A stretch of 64,000 nt of DNA from Thalassotalea insulae (GCF_030161395.1 NZ_BSST01000001.1:3038001-3102000), one strand, 5' to 3'; positions 9,783 to 18,889 are shown, counted from the stretch's first letter. Notes: generated by a model from the letters alone, not told the origin. Translations and numbers: made by a program.

Positions 9783-10487
9783 ATGCTCAAATTGTACGGT
9801 TTTGGTAAAGCGTTCAGTATGGTGGACGCGAGCCCGTTTGTCGTTAAAGTGGACTTGTTTTTAAAGTTGGCTGCGATTGAGTATCAGTTTATTGCCGATT
9901 TTAACGCATTGAAAAAATCGCCTAAAAACAAACTGCCATTTATTGAAGATAAAGGAAAAAAAATAGGCGACTCGGCATTTATTTTGAAATATTTAACCGA
10001 AAAATATCAACTTACCTTGGATGATGAATTATCTATAGAGCAACGCGCACAGGCGAATATCTATAGTAAAGCATTGGATGAAAGCCTTTATTGGTGCCTG
10101 GTTTATTCAAGGTGGGTAAAAGAAGACAGCTGGCCCGTGATTAAGGAAACATTCTTTGGCACCTTGCCAGCTCCTTTAAAATGGTTTGTACCAGGTATCG
10201 TAAAAAAAGATGTGAAAAAAACACTTTATCGGCAAGGTTATGGCCGGCATAGTGAATCTGAGTTATTATCAATTGCTGATGAACATTTTAGTTCTCTTGC
10301 TGTTTTGCTCTCTGATAAACCATTCTTTTTTGGTGAAAAGGCTTGCAGCTTTGATGCTGTTGCTTATGCATTTTTAGCGGAATTTATTTCCGTCGATTTT
10401 TTTAACAGTTTTAATCAGCAAGCGAGAAAATACGACAATTTAGTACAATATTGTCAGCGAATTGAAGCCCAGTATTATCCCAATTAA
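9783..10487 (+). CDS. Glutathione S-transferase-like (metaxin/FAXC-type) protein
   Basis: This 234-residue protein has a thioredoxin-like N-terminal domain (about 1-75), with the cis-proline segment 'KNKLPFIED' and a 'GDSAFILKYL' segment matching the GST G-site loop. An all-helical C-terminal domain follows (about 85-230). The pattern resembles the metaxin/FAXC-type GST branch rather than classical detoxifying enzymes. No signal peptide or membrane segment is seen, so it is likely cytoplasmic. No substrate or pathway can be inferred. It starts about 50 bases after a terminator with aaggag as its ribosome-binding site, and ends 33 bases before recQ. Confidence 0.75.
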   Translation: MLKLYGFGKAFSMVDASPFVVKVDLFLKLAAIEYQFIADFNALKKSPKNKLPFIEDKGKKIGDSAFILKYLTEKYQLTLDDELSIEQRAQANIYSKALDESLYWCLVYSRWVKEDSWPVIKETFFGTLPAPLKWFVPGIVKKDVKKTLYRQGYGRHSESELLSIADEHFSSLAVLLSDKPFFFGEKACSFDAVAYAFLAEFISVDFFNSFNQQARKYDNLVQYCQRIEAQYYPN

Positions 10488-10520
10488 GGTATTTGGGCGG
10501 GAGGTAACAAACTCGCCTTA

Positions 10521-12476
10521 GTGATCATCAATATGACAGTAGATCTTAAGCAGCAGTTACGACAATCTTTTGGTTTTGACGGTTTTCGCTCTGGACAACA
10601 GCAGACAATAGAGCAGCTGTTAAATGGACATTCCTCATTAGCTATCTTTCCTACAGGCTCGGGTAAGTCTTTGTGTTATCAACTTACTGCGCTGAATTTA
10701 CCTCATTTGACTTTAGTGGTTTCACCATTAATTGCGTTGATGAAAGATCAATTGGCGTTCTTAACCAGTAAGGGCATTCGAGCTGCCAGCCTGGATTCCA
10801 GCCTAACTGGCGAACAGCATCAGCAGGTCATCGCAGATGTACGTGCTGGTAATGTTAAGATTTTAATGGTGTCGGTGGAACGTTTTAAAAATGAACGCTT
10901 TCGTCAGTTTATCGATACTGTAGCAATTTCGATGTTGGTGGTGGATGAAGCGCACTGTATTTCAGAATGGGGACATAATTTTCGTCCCGATTATTTAAAG
11001 CTACCTCATTATCAACAAGAGTTGAATATCCCTTTGATACTGTTGTTAACTGCGACAGCAACGAAGAAAGTCAAGCTTGATATGGCAGCAAAATTTTCGA
11101 TTGCGCCTGAACATATAGTGCAAACAGGATTTTATCGTGACAACCTAACATTGTCGGTACTATCTACGGCTCAAAGTAATAAAAATAATCAGCTAGTGAG
11201 TATTATCGAGCAGCAATCCGGGGCTGGCATAGTTTATGTTACGTTACAGCATAGTGCAGAAGCTGTGGCTGATTTTTTACAGCAAAATGGTGTTAATGCC
11301 AGGGCGTATCATGCAGGTTTTGATAGTGAGAAGCGCCAGTCGATCCAGCAAGCGTTTATGAGTGGTGAAGTTAGGGTTATAGTTGCGACTATCGCCTTTG
11401 GCATGGGCATAGATAAGTCAGATATCCGCTTTGTCATCCATTATGATTTACCTAAGTCGATTGAAAACTATAGTCAGGAAATCGGACGTGCTGGACGAGA
11501 CGGCCTTGCTTCTCACTGTATTACTTTAGCTGATCTTGATGGCGTTAATGTGCTGGAGAACTTTGTCTATGGCGATACCCCAGAATCATCAGGTATCGCC
11601 AATGTGCTAACGTCAATAGCCAATGAAACTGAGCAGCAAAAATGGGAGTTACAAGGATTAGCTTTATCTACAGCGAGTAATATCCGTCAATTGCCGTTAA
11701 AAACTTTATTAGTGCAGTTGGAACTTAAAGGTGTACTGAAACCGTTATATTCTTATTTTGCAGAGTTTAAGTATAAGTTTATCGCAAGCGAACAAGATAT
11801 TTTAGCGTCGTTTGACGGTGAACGTCGTGAGTTTCTGGCAGCGATATTTAACCATAGCAGGTTTAAAAAAATATGGGGTGAGCCTGATTTTGAACAGTTA
11901 ATGGCAAATTATCAGTGTCAGCGTAGCCGAGTGGTCAGCGCGCTAGAATATCTGCAGGAGCAACACTTGATCGCGTTAGAAAGTAAGAAAATGACGGAAG
12001 TGTATCAAGTTAATCAAGAAGCATTAGCTGCACCTGAGTTAGTCGAACAACTCCAAGGTTATTTTTTACAAAAGGAACAAAGTGAAATCAATCGTATTGC
12101 TGCTTTAGTACGTTTTTTTCAGTTGGATAAGTGTTTGAGTCGCAACCTTGCCCTATATTTTGACGATAGTGAAGCACCTGAACATTGCGGTCATTGCTCT
12201 GTTTGTCACGGCAATATTGCTAAGTTAAGTTATTCTCAACAGTGGCTTTTGCCTGATGATGAATTGTTAACTCGCTATATTGATGGTCTAGTAACGCATA
12301 TGACTGAAAAAGGTTACCAACAATTATCGTTAGCGACAATAACCCGCTTTTTGACTGGATTAATGGTACCGATATTTACTCGCAATAGGGTTAAGCAGCT
12401 GTCCGGCTTTGCCAGCTGTGAGCATATTCGTTTCACAGAGGTTAAGTCTAAGGTCGAACAATTATCAACGGGATGA
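10521..12476 (+). CDS. RecQ-family ATP-dependent DNA helicase
   Basis: The 651-residue product is a superfamily 2 3'-5' DNA helicase. It has a Walker A TGSGKS at 45-50, DEAH at 142-145 followed by CISEWGHNFRPDY, motif III TATAT and motif VI EIGRAGRDG near 320-328. A zinc-binding cysteine set C538-x17-C556-x2-C559-x2-C562 lies after a winged-helix-like region; I see no clear HRDC domain at the C terminus. This layout, with the zinc site far downstream of the helicase core, differs from E. coli RecQ, so it may be a second RecQ-type enzyme rather than the recQ orthologue. The start is GTG at 10521 or ATG at 10533; a GGGAGG lies at 10499-10504, somewhat far from both. Confidence 0.88.
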   Translation: MIINMTVDLKQQLRQSFGFDGFRSGQQQTIEQLLNGHSSLAIFPTGSGKSLCYQLTALNLPHLTLVVSPLIALMKDQLAFLTSKGIRAASLDSSLTGEQHQQVIADVRAGNVKILMVSVERFKNERFRQFIDTVAISMLVVDEAHCISEWGHNFRPDYLKLPHYQQELNIPLILLLTATATKKVKLDMAAKFSIAPEHIVQTGFYRDNLTLSVLSTAQSNKNNQLVSIIEQQSGAGIVYVTLQHSAEAVADFLQQNGVNARAYHAGFDSEKRQSIQQAFMSGEVRVIVATIAFGMGIDKSDIRFVIHYDLPKSIENYSQEIGRAGRDGLASHCITLADLDGVNVLENFVYGDTPESSGIANVLTSIANETEQQKWELQGLALSTASNIRQLPLKTLLVQLELKGVLKPLYSYFAEFKYKFIASEQDILASFDGERREFLAAIFNHSRFKKIWGEPDFEQLMANYQCQRSRVVSALEYLQEQHLIALESKKMTEVYQVNQEALAAPELVEQLQGYFLQKEQSEINRIAALVRFFQLDKCLSRNLALYFDDSEAPEHCGHCSVCHGNIAKLSYSQQWLLPDDELLTRYIDGLVTHMTEKGYQQLSLATITRFLTGLMVPIFTRNRVKQLSGFASCEHIRFTEVKSKVEQLSTG

Positions 12477-12494
12477 TTAAAAAGCCTTGCCGAC

Positions 12495-12524
12495 AAAAAA
12501 GGAAAGCTTGTGCTTTCCTTTTTA
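12495..12524. terminator. Bidirectional terminator between recQ-like gene and slyD
   Basis: The stem aaaaaaggaaagc / gctttccttttt with a ttgt loop (12495-12523) carries A-runs and T-runs on both sides. It sits between the convergent helicase gene (ends 12476) and slyD (ends 12552) and could stop both. Confidence 0.82.
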
Positions 12525-12551
12525 TTTGAGTGTTATCGTAGCAACTAGCTA

Positions 12552-13040
12552 TTAATGTTGATGGCCACAGCCGCCTTCACCATGAACGTGACCATGAGCC
12601 AATTCTTCTTCGGTAGCGTCTCGGACTTCCAGTATTTCGACATCAAATTTTAAGTCAATACCAGCTAGCGGGTGGTTACCGTCTACCGTAATTTCGTTAT
12701 CTTGAACATCGATGACGATCACCGTTTGCTCACCTTCGTCAGTAGATGCACGTAATTGAGTGCCGACTTGTAAGTCATCAATATCGGCAAATAATTCTTT
12801 GGGTACGGTTTGCACATAGCCATCATGACGTTGACCATAGGCATCATCAGCAGCAACCGCTACTTCAAATTTATCACCGGCAACATGATCGGTCAGTGCA
12901 TTTTCTAAACCAGGGATCAAATAACCACTACCGTGGATAATTGCTAGCGGTTGATGGTCGTATGAGCTATCGATTAGGCTATCTTCACTGTCAGATACGG
13001 CGTAGTGTAATTTGACGACTTTGTTGGCGGTAATTTTCAT
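12552..13040 (-). CDS. slyD: FKBP-type peptidyl-prolyl isomerase SlyD
   Basis: SlyD is a cytoplasmic folding helper with prolyl isomerase activity and metal binding. The 162-residue protein has the split FKBP core: 'KVVKLHYAVSD', the 'PLAIIHGSGYLIPGLENAL' region at about 31-49 and the inserted IF chaperone domain at about 70-120. The C-terminal tail from about 149 is His/Cys/Gly-rich (GHVHGEGGCGHQH), a short version of the metal-binding tail of E. coli SlyD. It is 17 bases downstream of ygfZ on the same strand, so the two may be co-transcribed. Confidence 0.93.
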   Translation of the reverse strand: MKITANKVVKLHYAVSDSEDSLIDSSYDHQPLAIIHGSGYLIPGLENALTDHVAGDKFEVAVAADDAYGQRHDGYVQTVPKELFADIDDLQVGTQLRASTDEGEQTVIVIDVQDNEITVDGNHPLAGIDLKFDVEILEVRDATEEELAHGHVHGEGGCGHQH

Positions 13041-13057
13041 GTAAGTTCCTAAGTTGC

Positions 13058-14032
13058 TTAGTCTTGGGTAAGTGAATAAGGTAAGTTAACTAATGACAGA
13101 TCAGCATCAGTTTGCTCTTTAAGTTGTAGTTTTATTTCTTGGTTGCTGTCGTTAGCTAATACTGCTTGCAGATAGCACTGGTTATTCTCACTGATATAGC
13201 AGGCGATAACGTCACCGGCTTTACGCCAGTTTTCACCAAGTTGCTTTTCAATGATAATCTCAGCAGAGGGATTGGTTAGCTTACCCGTAAGGGCAAATAA
13301 GGCTTTTTTATTTTTTCCTAGGTATTGCATACGAGCAACGGTTTCTTGCCCCAAATAGCAGCCTTTGGTAAAGCTAATACCGTTAATTGCCTGCATATTA
13401 AGCATTTGTGGCACATATTCGCTATGGTTGTCGTTATCGAGGTAGGGAAAGCCTTCGACAATTTCTAATAACTTCCATATCGGGCTTGGAAATACAGGCA
13501 AAGAAAAGGCACTGACTAATTGCTCGACATTTTCTTTAGTATCAATAATCAAATAACGTTCAATATTACCGGCAATATATACTAGGTTGGTTGAACCTGT
13601 TTGAATGACTGGTGTCATGCTATCAGGAAGAGTATTGAATTTTTCTTTCAGTATTGCTGGTGCATTTGTACCAACTAGACAGAAAAAGGCTAATTGCTCA
13701 GTGGTGTTAATATCTACTTTGGCAAAAACACCAAACTTTTTCAGTTCAGCCAGTGATTGTTCTATTGAACTTTTTGGCTGAAATAACAGGTAGCTGCCAT
13801 CACGTTCAAACAAACGAAAACAGGAAAACACTTTACCTTTGGCATTACAGTGAGCACCGTGTAGCAAGGTTTCTGGTGTCAGGGTATTAACATCACAGGT
13901 GACTTGCCCTTGCAGATACTTTTGTTGTTCTTCACCCGTCAGTTGAATCGCATTACACTCGGTTAAGGCGATAAGGTAATTTTCTGGTAAATTTTCTAAT
14001 GATGGTTGATGATTTTCTAGTGTTAAGCTCAT
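13058..14032 (-). CDS. ygfZ: tRNA-modifying / iron-sulfur cluster assembly protein YgfZ
   Basis: YgfZ is a folate-binding GcvT-like protein needed for the activity of certain Fe-S enzymes such as MiaB. The signature K-G-C-Y-x-G-Q-E-T is present, with the functional cysteine at C225 when counted from the ATG at 14032. I chose this ATG because it gives 324 residues, close to the 326 of E. coli, and the same spacing to 'QKYLQGQVTCDV'. The frame is open further up to a TTG at 14110, which would add 26 residues with no family match. The gene lies next to sdhE-ygfX, its usual neighbours, in divergent orientation. Confidence 0.92.
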   Translation of the reverse strand: MSLTLENHQPSLENLPENYLIALTECNAIQLTGEEQQKYLQGQVTCDVNTLTPETLLHGAHCNAKGKVFSCFRLFERDGSYLLFQPKSSIEQSLAELKKFGVFAKVDINTTEQLAFFCLVGTNAPAILKEKFNTLPDSMTPVIQTGSTNLVYIAGNIERYLIIDTKENVEQLVSAFSLPVFPSPIWKLLEIVEGFPYLDNDNHSEYVPQMLNMQAINGISFTKGCYLGQETVARMQYLGKNKKALFALTGKLTNPSAEIIIEKQLGENWRKAGDVIACYISENNQCYLQAVLANDSNQEIKLQLKEQTDADLSLVNLPYSLTQD

Positions 14033-14217
14033 ATCAATTAATGAAAACGCATTGTTATAGTCTATAAGTATGGATGAAAATGAAGAAAACAAGTCATTAT
14101 TGCTAGGCAATTGTTATCTGCTGGTTAAGTTGGCTAAATAGATAGCCTTTATTGTCTGCAATTTGTTAAACTTAACATCCGTTCTTACGTTACTAACTGA
14201 TAGGTTATTATTAAAAA

Positions 14218-14484
14218 ATGACTGTTGATATGAATTCAAGCGCTAAAGAAAAGGCCAAATTAAAATGGGCATGTCGCCGTGGGATGCTAGAGTTAGATGT
14301 ATTGTTTATGCCTTTTGTTGATGAAGCATGGGAACAGTTATCTGAAGACAATAAACAGATTTTTGAGCGTTTGTTAACTTGTCAGGATCCCGAGTTATTT
14401 GCCTGGTTTATGGGACACGAGGAATGTGAAGACTCAGAGCTTAGATCTATGGTCGAACTTATACTTAACCGAGTCAAAGTATAA
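14218..14484 (+). CDS. sdhE: FAD assembly factor SdhE (YgfY)
   Basis: SdhE promotes covalent flavinylation of succinate dehydrogenase and fumarate reductase. The 88-residue protein has the family motif R-G-x-x-E-L-D at 21-27 (RGMLELD) and the second motif 'DPELFAWFMG'. Its length is normal. An alternative start at residue 5 (ATG at 14230) would give the more usual length. No Shine-Dalgarno sequence precedes either start. It leads the sdhE-ygfX pair, and the ygfX coding frame probably begins inside it. Confidence 0.92.
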   Translation: MTVDMNSSAKEKAKLKWACRRGMLELDVLFMPFVDEAWEQLSEDNKQIFERLLTCQDPELFAWFMGHEECEDSELRSMVELILNRVKV

Positions 14485-14944
14485 TTTATTAGTCACTCCT
14501 GTTAACCGGGCGCGTTTAATGTGGCCGGTATTTTTGCTGCTTAATCTATTTGTCGTTATTTTTATCGCATACTGGCCAAAGTCGGTGTTAATTATCGAAT
14601 GTTTTCTGGTAGTAAGCTATAGCTGCTGGTATTGGTTAGCAGAACCACAAAAAGATGCGCCAATAAGCGTTATCTTGTTACAAGCTGATGGCGAAATTAC
14701 ATTAGATGGCGTTTCCGGATACCGATTGCACGCTAATAGTCGTGTTGGCTGGTTAGGGTGCTGGTTATTATGTTACTCGCCAAAGGCGAAAACTAGCGCA
14801 AAGTTTATCCATAAATTCTATGCTAAGCAGCAATTTTCGCCTCAAGATTATGCTCGCTTATCCCGCATCATTTTATGCAACAATGCGGAACTTAACCATG
14901 CTGATGTGTTGGTGAAATCACCGTCGGCTGCGGATCATCGCTGA
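14426..14944 (+). CDS. ygfX: YgfX-like inner membrane protein (start uncertain)
   Basis: The product (about 140-170 residues) has two transmembrane helices near its N terminus ('MWPVFLLLNLFVVIFIAYW', then 'VLIIECFLVVSYSCWYWLA') followed by a soluble domain. Position after sdhE, size and topology match YgfX (CptA), the partner of SdhE. Homology with YgfX seems to begin at 'NLLVTPVNRARL', upstream of the first ATG (14519). So the real start is probably the GTG at 14426, just after gagga at 14419-14423, or a TTG at 14399. Both lie inside sdhE, implying translational coupling. The 3' end overlaps the nadB 3' end by 53 bases on the opposite strand. Confidence 0.72.
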   Translation: MKTQSLDLWSNLYLTESKYNLLVTPVNRARLMWPVFLLLNLFVVIFIAYWPKSVLIIECFLVVSYSCWYWLAEPQKDAPISVILLQADGEITLDGVSGYRLHANSRVGWLGCWLLCYSPKAKTSAKFIHKFYAKQQFSPQDYARLSRIILCNNAELNHADVLVKSPSAADHR

Positions 14945-16496
14945 GTTCAGGGTAATCTAAAGTGTAATGTAACCCTCGGCTTTCTTTACGCGACATGGCA
15001 CTACGAATAATAAGCTCGGCAACCTGTACTAGATTTCTTAGTTCAAGTAAATTATTACTAACCCTAAAGTTGCGATAATATTCATCAATTTCTCGTTGCA
15101 ATAATTCAACGCGATGTAGCGCCCGTTCTAAGCGTTTAGTGGTGCGCACTATACCGACATAATCCCACATGAAGAGCCGTAATTCATGCCAGTTATGTTG
15201 GATCACCACCTCTTCATCTGAATCTGTTACTCGGCTTTCATCCCAGGCTGGGATTTTCAGATAGTTTTGCAAAGTAGATAGTCCTTGTTCAATATCTGTA
15301 GCCGTTGCTCGGGCAAATACTAGACATTCTAATAATGAATTACTGGCCAATCGATTAGCGCCGTGTAATCCTGTATAGGCAACTTCACCAATTGCGTATA
15401 AGTTATCTATGTCGGTTTTTCCTTGCTTGTTGATCATCACTCCACCACAGGTATAGTGTGCAGCAGGAACGATTGGCATCGGTTGCTTGGTCATGTCGAT
15501 ACCAAGGGACATGGTTTTTTCATAGATGGTTGGGAAGTGTTGCTTGATAAAATCAGCAGGCTTATGACTGATATCAAGGTACATACAATCGGCACCCAAA
15601 CGTTTCATTTCATAGTCGATTGCACGGGCTACTATATCGCGTGGCGCTAGTTCGGCTCTTTCATCGAAACTTGGCATAAAGCGACTACCATCAGGACGGC
15701 GTAAAATCGCGCCTTCTCCGCGTAGTGCTTCGGTAAGCAGAAAATTTCCCGCATCAGGGTGAAATAAACAGGTCGGATGAAACTGATTGAATTCCATATT
15801 GGCTACCCGACAACCTGCGCGCCAGGCCATGGCAATACCATCACCGCTGGCAATATCTGGGTTCGATGTGTATTGGTAAACTTTAGACGCACCGCCAGTG
15901 GCTAAGATAGTTTTTTTCGCGAAGATCCGCTCAACTTTTTCACTGTTTCGGTTCCAGATATAGGCGCCGATACATCGCTTATCTTCAGGTGTCGCTTGAT
16001 CACACACTAAGTCGATAGCATTATAACGTTCAAAAATACGAATGCGGCTATGATTTTTTACCCTGTCGGCTAATGTGGTCTGTATTGCCTGACCTGTGGC
16101 ATCTGCTGCGTGTAAAATCCGCCGGTGACTATGACCACCTTCTTTGGTTAAATGATAACGGACATCGTCAATGGCACTTTCTTCTTGATCGAAGTCGACT
16201 CCTTGACCGATTAACCATTCCAAGCAAGCTTTGGCATTTTCAGCAGTATATTGCACTACGTCTTGCTGACATAATCCTGCACCAGCTACTAAGGTATCGG
16301 AAACATGAGACTCAACACTGTCATTTTTATCAAAAACGGCAGCGATCCCCCCTTGAGCGTAAAAGGTTGAACCATCGTTCACTTTACCTTTACTTAAAAT
16401 AACGACATCGGCATTTTTAGCTAAATGTAGCGCTAATGACAAACCTGCCGCACCACTTCCTATGATTAGCACATCACAATTATGTTGTTGATTCAT
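14892..16496 (-). CDS. nadB: L-aspartate oxidase
   Basis: NadB oxidises L-aspartate to iminoaspartate, the first step of de novo NAD synthesis. The 534-residue flavoprotein has an N-terminal FAD dinucleotide motif (GSGAAG at 13-18). It also has the succinate-dehydrogenase/fumarate-reductase family sequences 'GGIAAVF', 'HFTPxCLF'-like 'QFHPTCLF', the active-site arginine region 'EALRGEGA', and 'YTGLHGANRLASNSLLE'. The C-terminal helical domain is complete. It is divergent from rpoE as in E. coli. Its last 53 bases overlap the ygfX gene tail-to-tail. Confidence 0.96.
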   Translation of the reverse strand: MNQQHNCDVLIIGSGAAGLSLALHLAKNADVVILSKGKVNDGSTFYAQGGIAAVFDKNDSVESHVSDTLVAGAGLCQQDVVQYTAENAKACLEWLIGQGVDFDQEESAIDDVRYHLTKEGGHSHRRILHAADATGQAIQTTLADRVKNHSRIRIFERYNAIDLVCDQATPEDKRCIGAYIWNRNSEKVERIFAKKTILATGGASKVYQYTSNPDIASGDGIAMAWRAGCRVANMEFNQFHPTCLFHPDAGNFLLTEALRGEGAILRRPDGSRFMPSFDERAELAPRDIVARAIDYEMKRLGADCMYLDISHKPADFIKQHFPTIYEKTMSLGIDMTKQPMPIVPAAHYTCGGVMINKQGKTDIDNLYAIGEVAYTGLHGANRLASNSLLECLVFARATATDIEQGLSTLQNYLKIPAWDESRVTDSDEEVVIQHNWHELRLFMWDYVGIVRTTKRLERALHRVELLQREIDEYYRNFRVSNNLLELRNLVQVAELIIRSAMSRKESRGLHYTLDYPELSDDPQPTVISPTHQHG

Positions 16497-16613
16497 ATAT
16501 GCTTGGAATTAAGGTATTCTATAGTTAAGCGAATTTTAACGTTTATTCGCAGATGAGAACAGAGAAATAAAAGCGACTCTATTGATTATTTTTATTTTTT
16601 TTGAAATTTTTTA

Positions 16614-16640
16614 GAACTTTTTTGCACAAGACTAGTCCTA
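16614..16640 (+). promoter_or_regulatory. Candidate sigma-E autoregulatory promoter of rpoE
   Basis: A -35-like gaactt (16614-16619) is followed after 16 bases by tccta (16636-16640). This resembles the sigma-E consensus (GGAACTT, 16 bases, TCaaA-type). It lies about 64 bases before the preferred rpoE ATG in the nadB-rpoE gap. In E. coli rpoE is transcribed partly from its own sigma-E promoter. The -10 match is only partial. Confidence 0.5.
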
Positions 16641-16703
16641 CTTGATGCGTTTGCCATGAGCCAGATGTAAAAAGTTAGTGGATTTTTAGGAGAAATGGCT
16701 CGA

Positions 16704-17282
16704 ATGAGCGAACAGAACGTCGACCAAACATTGGTTGAGCGAGTGCAGCGCGGTGATAAGAACGCGTATAACTTGCTAGTAACGAAGTATCAACATAAGG
16801 TGGCAAATTTAGTTTCACGCTATGTTAAGAATCATAGTGATGTACCAGATATAGTACAGGAAGCATTTATTAAAGCGTACCGCGCTTTACCTAATTTTAG
16901 AGGGGACAGTGCTTTTTATACTTGGCTATATCGAATCGCGGTTAACTGTGCAAAGAACCATATGGTTGCCAGTAGTAGAAAACCGCCAGGTTCAGATGTT
17001 GAAATTGAAGATGCAGAGATTTATGATGCAGGTGATGCGCTAAGAGAAAATGCATCACCTGAAAAATTATTATTAACCAAAGAAATAAAGAAAGTAGTAT
17101 TTAAAACTATTGAGCAGTTACCCGAAGATTTACGTACAGCGATTAATCTTAGGGAGCTCGAAGGTTTAAGTTACGAAGAAATAGCGACGATAATGGAATG
17201 CCCGGTTGGTACGGTGCGTTCTAGAATATTTAGAGCACGTGATGCTGTAGATAAGAAAATCCGACCATTACTTCAGCGCTAA
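16704..17282 (+). CDS. rpoE: RNA polymerase sigma-E factor
   Basis: This is the envelope-stress ECF sigma factor. It has sigma region 2 (about 20-90, with 'DVPDIVQEAFIKAYRAL' and 'FYTWLYRIAVNCAKN') and region 4 (about 130-185, with 'LPEDLRTAINLRELEGLSY' and 'CPVGTVRSRIFRARD'). The sequence closely follows E. coli RpoE. I prefer the ATG at 16704 because it begins MSEQ like E. coli and lies 11 bases after AGGAG (16688-16692). The ATG at 16695 is only 2 bases from that site. It heads the rpoE-rseABC module. Confidence 0.96.
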   Translation: MSEQNVDQTLVERVQRGDKNAYNLLVTKYQHKVANLVSRYVKNHSDVPDIVQEAFIKAYRALPNFRGDSAFYTWLYRIAVNCAKNHMVASSRKPPGSDVEIEDAEIYDAGDALRENASPEKLLLTKEIKKVVFKTIEQLPEDLRTAINLRELEGLSYEEIATIMECPVGTVRSRIFRARDAVDKKIRPLLQR

Positions 17283-17306
17283 TTTATGGTTTTTTAAGGT
17301 GTGTTT

Positions 17307-17906
17307 ATGAGTGAAAGTAAGTTCGAGACAGTGTCATCATTAGTTGATAACTATCAAAGTAATGATGAAGTCTTTGATGAATTAATCAAAGATAATCATA
17401 TGTCAGAAACTTGGCAACGGTATCATCTTATTGGTGATACTATGCGTGATGAAATTCCTGACTCTCTAGAGTTGGACTTAGCTGCCAGCATTGCCAGTGC
17501 CATAGCTGAAGAGCCAACGGTATTAGCACCAGTGGCTAAACCAAGTGTTGCTGAAGTGGTTAAAGCAAAAGTAGTACAGTTTGCTAAGCCATTTGGTCAG
17601 GTTGCCATAGCGGCATCTGCTGCAGGTCTGATGGTTATTGGTGTTCAGCAAAATGTTGCTCAGCATGAAACTATTGTGCCTAGTCCTGTGGTGCAAACCA
17701 ATCCGTTAGGTGGTGTGGCTCAGCCGGTTAGTCTGAATTACCAAACCAGCGATCGAAGAACTCAAAAGCAGGCAATAGTTGAACAACAAAGACGTTTTCA
17801 AGCGTTATTGCAAGATCATAAACAGCAGATTAAATTTGTTGCTTTAAGCAAAGAAGAAGTGCAAGAGCAAGAAAGTAAACAAAAGGATAATAATACTTCT
17901 AAATGA
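17307..17906 (+). CDS. rseA: Sigma-E anti-sigma factor RseA
   Basis: RseA is a single-pass inner membrane protein that holds sigma-E until it is cleaved by DegS and RseP. The N-terminal cytoplasmic domain has the family pattern 'SSLVDNY...TWQRYHLIGDTMRDE'. A transmembrane segment lies at about 99-117 (VAIAASAAGLMVIGVQQNV), and a Gln/Lys-rich periplasmic tail follows. The ATG at 17307 follows aaggt at 17296-17300 at good spacing; a GTG two codons upstream is in frame but less likely. The 3' end overlaps rseB by four bases (ATGA). Confidence 0.92.
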   Translation: MSESKFETVSSLVDNYQSNDEVFDELIKDNHMSETWQRYHLIGDTMRDEIPDSLELDLAASIASAIAEEPTVLAPVAKPSVAEVVKAKVVQFAKPFGQVAIAASAAGLMVIGVQQNVAQHETIVPSPVVQTNPLGGVAQPVSLNYQTSDRRTQKQAIVEQQRRFQALLQDHKQQIKFVALSKEEVQEQESKQKDNNTSK

Positions 17907-18889
17907 AATTAGTCACCTGGTTATTGCTACTGGTAAGCGTAAGCTTACCAGTATTGGCAGTAGAAGTAGATTCAGCTGAATCCGATTCCCCCGAAAGCGC
18001 AGATGTCTGGCTTGCCCGTCTTTCCCAATCATTACAGTCGTTAAATTTTAGCACTTCGTTTGTTGTTGTTAAAAACAATCATGCGGATCCTTATCATTGG
18101 TTTCATGGGCTGAAAGAAGATAAAGTCGAGTTGGAAATATTGTCCCTGCTCAACGGGCCAAGAAGGGATATCCTGCGTAAAGATAATATTGTTAGCTATA
18201 TCGAGCCGGAATTACCGCCTTACTCTATTTACTCGACGTTAGTTAGCAGCCCTATTCCCAGTATTTTAAGTGGTGATATCCAGACTTTGACGGAAAGTTA
18301 TGACTTTGTTTCTGTTGGCAAAAGTCGCGTGTTAGGACGCAGTGCTCAAATCATACGAATAGTGCCTAAAGATCAAACTAAATACGGTCATTGGCTATGG
18401 TTAGATCAAAAAACAGGTTTTTTACTGAAATTAGCCATTGTCACTAAACAAGGGAAGCAACTCGAACAAATTCAATTTACTCACTTAGATATTACTGAAA
18501 ATCCAGCGGAAAGCTTATTACAGCTGGCGACAACAGAATTACCTGAAGTGGTTGATATCCCCGATGGTTACCAAGATCAAGAACTGTCTTGGCAGGTAAA
18601 TTGGCTGCCGCAGGGCTTTAAAAAGCTCAGTGCTAATCGTCATCGCATTGTCTCAACTAAGCAACCGGTTGAATTTGCTTTATTTGGTGATGGTTTAATT
18701 GATGTCTCTGTATATGTCACGAGCAGCAAAGAGCAACAAAGAACTGCAGATTATGTTCTAGATGGTGCGACCTTAGCGCTTAATCAGGTGGTTAATGGGG
18801 TAGAAGTCAGTGTGGTGGGTAAAATACCTTCACAAACCGCAAAACAAATTGCGGACTCTGTCACTTTAATTACTCGGCCGGCGCCATGA
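17903..18889 (+). CDS. rseB: Sigma-E regulatory protein RseB
   Basis: RseB is a periplasmic protein that binds RseA and shields it from proteolysis until lipopolysaccharide or lipoprotein stress releases it. The 328-residue product has a signal peptide (about 1-19, ending VLA-V), a large LolA-like N-terminal domain (about 30-215, with 'HWFHGLKEDKVELEILSLLN') and a smaller C-terminal domain from about 230. It overlaps rseA and rseC by four bases each, so the three are translationally coupled. Confidence 0.93.
   Translation: MKLVTWLLLLVSVSLPVLAVEVDSAESDSPESADVWLARLSQSLQSLNFSTSFVVVKNNHADPYHWFHGLKEDKVELEILSLLNGPRRDILRKDNIVSYIEPELPPYSIYSTLVSSPIPSILSGDIQTLTESYDFVSVGKSRVLGRSAQIIRIVPKDQTKYGHWLWLDQKTGFLLKLAIVTKQGKQLEQIQFTHLDITENPAESLLQLATTELPEVVDIPDGYQDQELSWQVNWLPQGFKKLSANRHRIVSTKQPVEFALFGDGLIDVSVYVTSSKEQQRTADYVLDGATLALNQVVNGVEVSVVGKIPSQTAKQIADSVTLITRPAP

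Noticed and set aside
16073..16402. Plus-strand ORF of 109 codons within nadB
   Set aside because: It is antisense to the conserved flavin domain of NadB, with no ribosome-binding site and an unusual composition.
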